A stretch of 13,261 nucleotides of DNA from DATKMG01 sp035541995 (GTDB lineage Bacteria; Acidobacteriota; Terriglobia; Versatilivoradales; Versatilivoraceae): NCBI GenBank assembly GCA_035541995.1, contig DATKMG010000180.1, positions 1-13,261 on the forward strand, in the 5' to 3' direction. The notes beneath the pieces were generated by a model, which was not told the origin of the DNA, searched no databases, and saw only the letters and a list, made by a program, of their open reading frames with translations. Position 1 is the first letter of the stretch. Every line of letters starts with the position of its first letter. Both the position numbers and the translations under genes were made by a program. Positions 1 through 4,952 of the stretch are shown piece after piece.

Positions 1-1
1 G

Positions 2-109
2 CCTGCTTGGGGATGGAACGGCTTGCTGTGGATGCCGGAAGCCTACTTGGACAATCAGGACTTGAGCCAGCCCGACATGGCGATTATCCACCTCGGGCCA
101 GCGTGGTAG
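2..109 (+). CDS. C-terminal fragment of an unrecognised protein
   Basis: An open frame enters from the left edge and ends at TAG (107-109), giving the last 35 residues of a protein. The tail is rich in aromatic and small residues (it ends ...IIHLGPAW) and has no motif I recognise. The next gene starts 22 bases downstream on the same strand, so the two are probably co-transcribed. In a phage the gene before a lysin is often structural or part of the lysis cassette, but that is context only. I assign no function. Confidence 0.5.
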   Translation, partial: PAWGWNGLLWMPEAYLDNQDLSQPDMAIIHLGPAW

Positions 110-131
110 CTGATTTGGAAAGGACCGCAGC

Positions 132-671
132 ATGACGCCACAACAACAAGCATTCGTTTCGCCGTTCTGCGCGGCTTGCCTCCAGTGGGAAGCGTCCACG
201 GAGCAGCCCTATAAACGCCAGATCTCGATTGTGACGGTGGCGCAGGCTGTCTTGGAGACCGGTTGGGGAGCCTCCAGCCTTTCGAAGCCACCCATCAACA
301 ATTACGGGGGGATCAAGTACCACCTCCGGCAGTGGCCGGCATATTCCGTACAGACCCGGGAAGTGATTTCAGGTGAAAGCCAGGTCGTGCCGGGAACCTT
401 CCAGACCTACCCCACCGTCGCGGACTACATCGCGGACCACGCCGCAATCCTTACGCAGTGGCAATGCGTTCGTGACGTGCTGGGACTAGGGCTTGCAGCT
501 CTCTGCGAAGCGCTGGGCCCCTGGACGGACGAGGATAGAAAGACTCCCAATCCAAGCCACGCGAATTACAGCACCGACCCGAATTACCCCAACACACTTA
601 TGAAGATCATCAACCAGCTTGGATTGACGGACCCGACCAAGATCGAACAGTACGCAGCTATGTCAGCTTAA
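132..671 (+). CDS. Glucosaminidase-domain peptidoglycan hydrolase (GH73/FlgJ-like), probable phage endolysin
   Basis: The 179-residue product carries the signature of the mannosyl-glycoprotein endo-beta-N-acetylglucosaminidase family, which cleaves glycan strands of peptidoglycan. Residues 38-46 (AQAVLETGW) hold the expected general-acid glutamate, E42. The NNYGGIK block follows at 56-62, and a YSTDPNY block at 146-152 matches the late conserved motif of FlgJ-type enzymes. The length fits a single-domain enzyme. No signal peptide, membrane segment or separate cell-wall-binding domain is visible, so export would need a holin or another route. The ATG at 132 has a purine-rich GGAAAGGA about 7-8 bases upstream. 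A host autolysin is possible, but the company of phage-like early genes favours a lysin. Family assignment is firm; the lysis role is inferred. Confidence 0.87.
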   Translation: MTPQQQAFVSPFCAACLQWEASTEQPYKRQISIVTVAQAVLETGWGASSLSKPPINNYGGIKYHLRQWPAYSVQTREVISGESQVVPGTFQTYPTVADYIADHAAILTQWQCVRDVLGLGLAALCEALGPWTDEDRKTPNPSHANYSTDPNYPNTLMKIINQLGLTDPTKIEQYAAMSA

Positions 672-761
672 TAGGGGGAGGTTCCCCGCGGTTACTCCAC
701 GTTGTCATCCTGCCTCAGTCCCAAAGCCTGAAAACCCTAAACAGCAAAGCCTCCCCCTATT
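670..761. repeat. Perfect 12-bp inverted repeat with a 68-base spacer
   Basis: AATAGGGGGAGG (670-681) is exactly reverse-complementary to CCTCCCCCTATT (750-761). The left arm begins inside the TAA stop codon of the glucosaminidase gene. No T-run follows on either strand, so it is not a standard intrinsic terminator. It could be a long-range mRNA 3' stem or the ends of a small element. Confidence 0.7.
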
Positions 762-854
762 CTCGCCAGGAGGCAATTTAAGAGGTCGGAGATAAAATGG
801 GCCACTAGAGGGTGGCCAGGTGCGAGGTCGTTTGAGCGGCTGGCAGGGATAAGC

Positions 855-893
855 GGGGCTAGGGGTTTAAATGAAGGGGTGGCCGGAAAGGGG
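855..893 (+). other. Four evenly sized G4 runs, possible G-quadruplex
   Basis: GGGG occurs at 855-858, 862-865, 876-879 and 890-893, with spacers of 3, 10 and 10 bases. Two of the loops exceed the usual 7-base limit used for quadruplex prediction, so folding is possible but not assured. There is no gene over it. Confidence 0.35.
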
Positions 894-916
894 AGGATCG
901 GCGGGTCCCAAGCGCT

Positions 917-973
917 GGATTTTTATTGTATTTGATAATTTTTCGGGCGTTATTAAATACAATAAAAAAATCC
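917..973. repeat. Long AT-rich imperfect palindrome (hairpin)
   Basis: The left arm 917-938 (starting GGATTTTTATTGTATTT and ending GATAA) pairs with the right arm 950-973, which reads TTATTAAATACAAT, then an A-run, then TCC. There is one T/C difference and a 2-base size difference in the A-run. The loop is 11 bases. Neither side is followed by a T-run, so this is not a clear terminator. The 13-mer TTATTAAATACAA of the right arm recurs just upstream of recT (10793-10805), which suggests a protein-binding or regulatory site. Confidence 0.65.
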
Positions 974-1027
974 GGTGGTGTCCTAAGAGTGTGTTGGGGG
1001 AGGGGTAAAAATTGAGCAACTGATGGA

Positions 1028-1294
1028 TTAGTTTGGCAGCTTCTTCTCACCAAAGACTATTTCTTTGAGAGCAAAATATCTATGATCGTCTATATGGGCC
1101 TCGAATAATACGTTTTCCATGACGGCAAACGAAACGTTTCCATCCTCACCGGCTTGTTTCGGGATGTTGAATGGAACGTCAAGGACGGTACGCGCAAACC
1201 ACCAGTTGTATTGATCTTCAAATACAACCTTGAACCCGTCAGCCTCAACAATTTTACGCAATTGTTCTGGAGTAACAAGAGCTAGCGCTGGCAC
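1028..1294 (-). CDS. Small protein resembling a divergent HicA-fold toxin
   Basis: This 88-residue protein starts at GTG (1294) and overlaps the end of the upstream gene by 13 bases, so translation is probably coupled. The order of elements resembles the dsRBD-like HicA fold: an N-terminal helix with TPEQLRKIVEADGF (8-21), then strands (VVFEDQYNWWFAR, 23-35; LDVPFNIP, 38-45), then a helix (VMENVLFEAHI, 58-68) like the closing helix of HicA. The histidine normally found in the GSHHH-type strand of HicA mRNA interferases is absent, with QYNWW in its place. It may therefore be inactive, use another mechanism, or be unrelated. Context (a two-gene cassette with a HicB-like partner next to an IS) supports a toxin-antitoxin-like origin. 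The call is tentative. Confidence 0.5.
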   Translation of the reverse strand: MPALALVTPEQLRKIVEADGFKVVFEDQYNWWFARTVLDVPFNIPKQAGEDGNVSFAVMENVLFEAHIDDHRYFALKEIVFGEKKLPN

Positions 1295-1656
1295 TCGATT
1301 AAGGTCTGCTTTCCCGCTAACAGCTCAATGGGAACATCTTGATAAGTATCATGTCCAGCTTGGCCGCCAACGATGATATATTGCCCCCTGGCTTTCTTTC
1401 TTCTTTCTAAGGTTTCCCCATCTCGTTTCCTCATCCCTCTTTCACGTAAAACCTTATCCAAAATCTTTCTATGCCAGCAGATTCCTATAAAGGACATCGC
1501 AGTTTGGCACATAACGTCTTTGAGATGCTTTTCCTCGGATGCTTGCGAATATAGCCTGAGCAAGGGGATATAACCTATCCATGCTCCCGTCTGGTCATCT
1601 CTCGCTGACATTATAGTTAAACCAAACTCGATATTTGGCATCTGAATCGTAGACAC
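1282..1656 (-). CDS. HicB-like small protein, possible antitoxin partner
   Basis: This 124-residue protein has a region (about 11-68) with the HicB-type pattern: a beta strand (FGLTIMSARDD), a W-x-GYIP strand like the GYVAYVP of HicB, then a helix containing SEEKHLKDVMCQTAMSFI like the helix after the E-EAL motif. The remaining half is basic (RKRDGETLERRKKARG) and then unremarkable. I see no clear ribbon-helix-helix or HTH domain, so autoregulation cannot be inferred. The GTG at 1656 is chosen because AGAGGTG lies 5 bases upstream; an internal ATG five codons later is the alternative. It is the first gene of the pair and overlaps the HicA-like gene. The family call is an inference from weak similarity. 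Confidence 0.5.
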   Translation of the reverse strand: MSTIQMPNIEFGLTIMSARDDQTGAWIGYIPLLRLYSQASEEKHLKDVMCQTAMSFIGICWHRKILDKVLRERGMRKRDGETLERRKKARGQYIIVGGQAGHDTYQDVPIELLAGKQTLIECQR

Positions 1657-1689
1657 AGTTCACCTCTCTGCGTTTAGACCTTACGCCAG

Positions 1690-1719
1690 ATTAGATGCCA
1701 AGAATCAGCACAATGTCAA
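1690..1719 (-). promoter_or_regulatory. Sigma70-like promoter of the HicB/HicA-like cassette
   Basis: On the minus strand TTGACA (1719-1714) is followed after 18 bases by TCTAAT (1695-1690), one mismatch from consensus. A start near 1683 would give a leader of about 27 bases carrying AGAGGTG before the GTG at 1656. The -35 box lies inside the 8-bp direct repeat proposed as a target duplication of the adjacent IS. Confidence 0.65.
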
Positions 1720-1746
1720 GGGGTACTGCTAAGTAATTAAATCTGC

Positions 1747-2670
1747 TCAAATTACAAGCTCCATAATCCCCCAAACGCGACCTGCAATACCGGCTTGCAT
1801 CGCGGGCGTCACGCGCAGGGATTGATGGACGCGGCAGAAGTTATAATACGCGAACCAAAGCGCGTAAGCGGCTCTGAGGTTCTGCCACTTCTTGCTGAAA
1901 GCATTCGTCAACCGCGTCATCCGGCGCATTCCCATCCTGATCGAAAGGTTCTGGCGTTCAACATGGCTGGTGCAAATCTTATCCGGGTTGGGATTTCCGA
2001 TGACTGGGACTATCTCTGTTGAAACTACTTCGGCAGGGCTGTAGCGGGTTTCCTCTTGGCTGGCTGCGTATACTTTGATGAGCTGGGCAAAGTCAACGCG
2101 GGTTCCCAAGCTGTAGCTGACGGCATCGCGGTAAGCCTTGAAGCCGTCCGTGGTGATCTGAAAATTACCCTTTGTGGATTCGTTCAGCTTTTCGGTGAAT
2201 GCCTCTGTGTCGCGTGCCGTGCGGCGTCCAAGATGCCAGGTCAAGACCAGCTTCGTATTGCGCTCGATTGCGACAAAGCAGTAAGCATCACCGCGTAGCG
2301 GGTCGCCGCTCGCATTGCGCTTTTCTTTGCATCCGACAAATCCCCAAATCTCATCGCATTGAATGTCACGCACAGGCAGTCCGTTGATGGTTCGCTCCAT
2401 TAGCCGCTCACAGCGCTCGCCAACTAATACAAGGACGTTGAGTATGGTGTCTCGATGGATGCCCGTGATTCGCTCGATAGAGCGCACAGAACAACCCTCT
2501 ACAAGTAGACGGACGATCTGTTCAACCTCTTTCTCGCTCTTATTGGTTCCGTCCAGTTTTTCCGGGCGGTTGGAATAGGTCTTGTAGCACTGGCAGCAGC
2601 GGAAACGCTGATTACCCTTGCGGTCTTTCCCGAATCGTTGGCATTTGGCTTGGCAATTGTGGCAGGTCAT
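1747..2670 (-). CDS. IS1-family transposase, intact single-frame
   Basis: The 307-residue protein begins with a zinc-ribbon-like segment (C3, C6 and C25/C28), then a helix-turn-helix region (about 47-80, with a CSVRSIERITGIHRDT core). The DDE catalytic domain follows: D106 in QCDEIWGF, D175 in TTDGFKAY, and E238 in SHVERQNLSIR. The C-terminal NFCRVHQSL block is typical. Classical IS1 makes its transposase by programmed frameshifting between insA and insB'; this one is read through in one frame, as in the longer single-ORF branch of the family. All catalytic residues are present, so it may still be active. It is on the opposite strand to the early genes and probably a recent insertion. The ATG at 2670 has AGAAAGG upstream. 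Confidence 0.92.
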   Translation of the reverse strand: MTCHNCQAKCQRFGKDRKGNQRFRCCQCYKTYSNRPEKLDGTNKSEKEVEQIVRLLVEGCSVRSIERITGIHRDTILNVLVLVGERCERLMERTINGLPVRDIQCDEIWGFVGCKEKRNASGDPLRGDAYCFVAIERNTKLVLTWHLGRRTARDTEAFTEKLNESTKGNFQITTDGFKAYRDAVSYSLGTRVDFAQLIKVYAASQEETRYSPAEVVSTEIVPVIGNPNPDKICTSHVERQNLSIRMGMRRMTRLTNAFSKKWQNLRAAYALWFAYYNFCRVHQSLRVTPAMQAGIAGRVWGIMELVI

Positions 2671-2752
2671 TTGGGCTTGCCTTTCTGCGGAGGGAAGCCC
2701 ATAATGCGCTTGTCATCGGGTATTGCGGGTCACTCCGCTTTGCTGGATATAA

Positions 2753-2787
2753 GCCCCGTTTCGGTTCCCGCCGAGGCGGGGCTTTTT
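2753..2787 (+). terminator. Strong rho-independent terminator (plus strand)
   Basis: GCCCCGTTTCGG (2753-2764) pairs along 12 positions (two of them G-T) with CCGAGGCGGGGC (2771-2782) across a 6-base loop and is followed by TTTTT (2783-2787). It reads on the plus strand, although the nearest upstream plus-strand gene ends at 671. It would stop plus-strand transcription before the gene at 2907. It may be a remnant of the original layout or part of the IS. Confidence 0.8.
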
Positions 2788-2795
2788 GCTTTCTG

Positions 2796-2876
2796 GAATA
2801 ATCATCTCACTGTTATTCTTACATGTCAAGAACAAAAACGAATAATTTAAACTTTCCTCTTGCGTTATCATTATTC
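2796..2876. promoter_or_regulatory. Four alternating GAATAA(T) motifs upstream of the 2907 gene
   Basis: GAATAAT occurs at 2796-2802, its reverse complement core TTATTC at 2813-2818, GAATAAT at 2840-2846, and ATTATTC at 2870-2876. Orientations alternate. The block lies just upstream of the start codon at 2907 and could be an operator array. In AT-rich DNA such short motifs can recur by chance, and the proposed IS boundary at 2822 would split the set. Confidence 0.3.
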
Positions 2877-2906
2877 TTGTGCAATACTCTGTTCTGGAGG
2901 TGAGAT

Positions 2907-3599
2907 ATGAGCAATCAGAGAAGCCCTAACTGCCCCCAGATTACATTCTTGGAGGCAATTGAAAAGGGCCGTAAGGTCTACGAAAATGAGCACACGCACC
3001 CGGCAGCTAAGGAAGTAGTGGCCGGAGATTTAGGGTATAAGGGGTTGAATGGAGCTTCCCTCACTATCATCGGAGCACTGCGTCAATACGGCATTTTGGA
3101 GGGCAGTAAAGACGCAATGCGGGTGAGTGAGGATGCCGTCATATACTTTGAAATGGACGATAGCTGGAAGAAGAGAGAGGCAGCCCTGCGGATGGCGTTC
3201 AAGCCTGTCTTGTTAGCAGAGATGAAGGCCCAGTATGGCAAATCAATTCCGAGCGAAGGAAACCTAAAGCATTGGCTCATTACAAAAGGATTTTTGCCGA
3301 AAGCCGCAGCGGATATTATTCTCGTCTATAAAGAGAACATTAAACTTGATTCCGGAGAAGAAGAGGATTACAGTGGTGGGGAAAAGGACGAAACCATGAC
3401 CCAGATCCCCATCACAAATCAGTCTCAACAAAAAACTCAATCACAGGTTGGATTACAGACCTACAGCTTCGCTCTATCGCCCGAAACAAGGGCTGAGTTA
3501 AGCCTTAAGGGGCCTGTAACTGCCGATGATCTAGCTATGTTACGCGATCATATTGACCTGACAATTAAAGCCCTGACACGCGCAAAGGGTGAAGCGTGA
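2907..3599 (+). CDS. Conserved hypothetical protein with winged-helix-like N-terminus
   Basis: This 230-residue protein has three visible parts. Residues 13-70 (around FLEAIEKGRKVYENE, then AAKEVVAGDLGYKG and LTIIGALRQYGILEG) read as a winged-helix-type module that I associate with bacterial proteins of unknown function. Residues 85-150 are helical (KKREAALRMAFKP, then GFLPKAAADIILVYKE). A polar linker rich in E, G, T and Q follows, then a C-terminal segment with YSFALSPETRAELSLKG and LAMLRDHIDLTIKAL. The start is well supported by GGAGGTGAG just upstream of ATG 2907. It is separated from the initiator-like gene by 209 bases with a new promoter, so it is a separate unit. DNA binding is plausible; the actual role is unknown. 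Confidence 0.7.
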   Translation: MSNQRSPNCPQITFLEAIEKGRKVYENEHTHPAAKEVVAGDLGYKGLNGASLTIIGALRQYGILEGSKDAMRVSEDAVIYFEMDDSWKKREAALRMAFKPVLLAEMKAQYGKSIPSEGNLKHWLITKGFLPKAAADIILVYKENIKLDSGEEEDYSGGEKDETMTQIPITNQSQQKTQSQVGLQTYSFALSPETRAELSLKGPVTADDLAMLRDHIDLTIKALTRAKGEA

Positions 3600-3672
3600 T
3601 TGGCTGGCGGCCCGCTTTCCCGAGGCCTCCACCAAGAATCAACACAGAGTTAGGACAATACCAAAAATCCCC

Positions 3673-3700
3673 TTGCAAATCCATAAAAGGCTGGTAGGAT
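3673..3700 (+). promoter_or_regulatory. Putative sigma70 promoter of the initiator-like gene
   Basis: TTGCAA (3673-3678) and TAGGAT (3695-3700) are separated by 16 bases. A start near 3707 would give a leader of about 100 bases that contains exactly the three hairpins described next, which makes the placement coherent. Confidence 0.5.
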
Positions 3701-3742
3701 TTAACCATGCTGAGGGGAGCGCAACCCCTCTTCATGCTTTAA
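3701..3742 (+). promoter_or_regulatory. Leader hairpin A of the initiator-like gene
   Basis: GAGGGG (3712-3717) pairs with CCCCTC (3725-3730) across a 7-base loop. After a 2-base internal mismatch the stem continues with CATG/CATG (3706-3709 with 3733-3736) and then TTAA/TTAA (3701-3704 with 3739-3742). No T-run follows. The -10 box ends at 3700, so only part of the outer stem would be in the transcript. Confidence 0.55.
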
Positions 3743-3757
3743 GGACTTAGGGACCGC

Positions 3758-3805
3758 GGGTAGGTGCTCACATCACCTACCCACCCTATCCCGATGTGAG
3801 CGGGA
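3758..3805 (+). promoter_or_regulatory. Two leader hairpins with exactly complementary 7-nt loops (candidate kissing-loop control element)
   Basis: Hairpin B has a perfect 9-bp stem, GGGTAGGTG (3758-3766) with CACCTACCC (3774-3782), and the loop CTCACAT (3767-3773). Hairpin C has a 5-bp stem, TCCCG (3789-3793) with CGGGA (3801-3805), and the loop ATGTGAG (3794-3800). The loops are exact reverse complements. Including one flanking base on each side the match is 9 bases, so a third pairing (3766-3774 with 3793-3801) is also possible and would exclude B and C. Hairpin C ends 3 bases before the ATG at 3809 and contains its only ribosome-binding-like sequence (GCGGGA). Loop-loop and pseudoknot control of an initiator gene is established for some plasmids; its operation here is inferred. 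Confidence 0.65.
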
Positions 3806-3808
3806 ATA

Positions 3809-4333
3809 ATGACCAATTCTAACAAGCAGATTAAACCGTACTTTTCATGGCGTCAGGCCATCTTAGAGTCAGCTCTATCCCCTACTACCCGGCATGTTTT
3901 GTTGACTTTAGGATGCCATATGAACGATCTTGGGGAGAGTTGCTTCCCTTCCACGAAAACTCTCGCCAAAGAAACCGGGCTTTCTGAGCGTGCGGTTGTC
4001 ACCCACCTCCAGGTGGCCATTTCATCGCACTGGCTTGAAGTTTCTGAGCATGGTTATTCCGGTCAAGGCTGGCGGCGACACCAGTACAGCATCTCGAACC
4101 CTGAAGATTTTCAAGAGGATGAAGGTGCTGAACGTGATTCAGTAGCTTTTGAATTGGCACTGAGCGTCCTTCCAAAAGGCACTGAACGTCCTTCCAAACG
4201 TGCTGAACGTGGCGACACAAAGGCACTGAACGTGGTTCAGTCTAGTACTTCAAGGAGTACACCAAAGAATACCTCATTGAGTACACCAACCGAAATCGAG
4301 GAAGATTACGAGGACATGGAACTTCCATTTTAG
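3809..4333 (+). CDS. Helix-turn-helix protein, probable replication initiator (lambda O-like arrangement)
   Basis: This 174-residue protein has an N-terminal winged-HTH region (about 10-95). It includes LSPTTRHVLLTLGCHMN, CFPSTKTLAKETGLSERAV (the HTH core) and WLEVSEHGYSGQGWRR (wing), as in HTH_36-type domains of phage and plasmid initiators. The rest (100-174) is low-complexity, polar and probably disordered, ending in an acidic tail, EEDYEDMELPF. The DNA for that segment carries five iteron-like repeats, so it may serve as origin as well as coding sequence. I see no catalytic motif. Such initiators work by binding iterons and recruiting helicase or loader. The ATG at 3809 follows a structured leader with only weak Shine-Dalgarno character. 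An ordinary transcriptional regulator is the main alternative. Confidence 0.65.
   Translation: MTNSNKQIKPYFSWRQAILESALSPTTRHVLLTLGCHMNDLGESCFPSTKTLAKETGLSERAVVTHLQVAISSHWLEVSEHGYSGQGWRRHQYSISNPEDFQEDEGAERDSVAFELALSVLPKGTERPSKRAERGDTKALNVVQSSTSRSTPKNTSLSTPTEIEEDYEDMELPF
4124..4233 (+). repeat. Five iteron-like 12-bp repeats inside the initiator-like gene (candidate replication origin)
   Basis: The unit GGCACTGAACGT and close variants occur at 4124-4135 (GGTGCTGAACGT), 4156-4167 (GGCACTGAGCGT), 4178-4189 (exact), 4199-4210 (CGTGCTGAACGT) and 4222-4233 (exact). Start-to-start distances are 32, 22, 21 and 23 bases, close to three or two helical turns. Copies 1, 3 and 4 are read in one codon frame (G/R-A/T-E-R) and copies 2 and 5 in another (A-L-S/N-V), so the conservation is at DNA level, not protein level. 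Copies 1 and 5 are also followed by GATTCAG and GGTTCAG, and copies 2 and 3 by CCTTCCAAA. A further pair, GAGTACACCA, lies at 4255-4264 and 4279-4288. The arrangement resembles the lambda origin within gene O. Confidence 0.75.
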
Positions 4334-4347
4334 AAGGGAAAAGGGGA

Positions 4348-4938
4348 ATGAGCCTACAAGAACTCAGGGAGAAGTTGGAGATTAGGGAATTAGCGGTAAT
4401 CGACCACAGGAACGGAGAGAGACCGTTCTTCACAGAGGGAAGAGTCGCGCCAAGGCTCTGGCCCACAAACGCCAAGATCGAAGGCTGGTGGGACGGTTGC
4501 TGCGAGCCCGTCAACCCTGGTGGGCACGCGGCGTGGGGAGCACTCCTGAAAGTGAATGGCGAGATTGTGATGGCCGATGGCAGGTACTGCGGCGAAGGGT
4601 CGGGGATGAGTAATAACGTGGCCGAATATACCGGCGTGCTGTGCCTGTTACGGAAGATTGAGGAATTGATGCGCGACGGCTTGCGCGGGATAATCAAGCT
4701 TCGGGGTGACTCGAAGCTCTGTGTGATGCAGCTTATGGGACGCTGGCGCGTGAAGCAGGGGCTCTACATCCCAATCTATCGCAAGGCGAAAGACGCGCTT
4801 ACGCAGGTCCACGAACTTTGCGAAGGGAATATCAGGCTCCAGTGGGTACCACGCGAACAAAACAGTGAGTGCGATGTGCTATCAAAAGAGCAGTTACGCA
4901 AGCGTGCGGTGTGCTTTAGAATCCAACCGGAAAAGTGA
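4348..4938 (+). CDS. RNase H-like ribonuclease
   Basis: This 196-residue protein has an RNase H fold core at about 43-185, with all four acidic residues of the family in order: D49 (GWWDGCCEPVNPGG), E93 (SNNVAEYTGVL), D121 (KLRGDSKLCVMQL) and D176 (NSECDVLSKE). This is the two-metal DEDD set of type I RNase H, which cleaves the RNA strand of RNA-DNA hybrids. The first 42 residues precede the fold and are of unknown role. The gene begins 14 bases after the initiator-like gene with AAGGGG next to its ATG. It fits a job in removing primers or R-loops during replication. An integrase- or transposase-related RNase H fold is unlikely given the SNNVAEY motif and size. Confidence 0.85.
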   Translation: MSLQELREKLEIRELAVIDHRNGERPFFTEGRVAPRLWPTNAKIEGWWDGCCEPVNPGGHAAWGALLKVNGEIVMADGRYCGEGSGMSNNVAEYTGVLCLLRKIEELMRDGLRGIIKLRGDSKLCVMQLMGRWRVKQGLYIPIYRKAKDALTQVHELCEGNIRLQWVPREQNSECDVLSKEQLRKRAVCFRIQPEK

Positions 4939-4952
4939 GAAGGGAGAATGAA

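Larger units (their letters stand above)
672..1027. other. Gene-free, G-rich interval between the lysin and the minus-strand cassette
   Basis: No convincing coding frame exists here. The stretch holds the spacer and right arm of the 12-bp inverted repeat, a small hairpin (GGCCAC 800-805 with GTGGCC 812-817), the octamer GGGTGGCC twice (810-817 and 877-884), four runs of four G between 855 and 893, and the AT-rich palindrome at 917-973. The G-rich left part and AT-rich right part differ sharply in composition, which could mark a junction. Confidence 0.6.
1721..2822 (-). mobile_element. IS1-family insertion element (tentative boundaries)
   Basis: The element is defined by the intact transposase at 1747-2670. 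Boundaries are proposed from an 8-bp direct repeat, ATGTCAAG, at 1713-1720 and 2823-2830, since IS1-family elements make target duplications of about 8-9 bp. The left end would begin GGGTACTGCTAAGTAATT, which has the GGT start common in this family. I could not find a convincing matching inverted repeat at the right end, and an 8-bp match between two roughly 100-bp flanks has an appreciable chance probability. The true right end may lie nearer the transposase start. Confidence 0.4.

Noticed and set aside
859..1053. Minus-strand open frame of 64 codons downstream of the HicA-like gene
   Set aside because: It runs through the AT-rich palindrome and G4 runs and has no protein-like features.
2740..2790. 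Possible tRNA 3' half (GGTTCCC-like T-arm)
   Set aside because: The bases form a continuous 12-pair stem with a T-run, a terminator; there is no acceptor, D or anticodon arm.
2868..2892. Alternative right inverted repeat of the IS (complement begins GAGTATTGCACAAG, similar to GGGTACTGCTAAG at 1721)
   Set aside because: The match needs gaps, no target duplication flanks it, and it would put the end more than 200 bp upstream of the transposase start.
4255..4288. GAGTACACCA direct repeat as a second iteron family
   Set aside because: There are only two copies, 24 bases apart in the same codon frame, so they can be explained by a repeated S-T-P in the protein.
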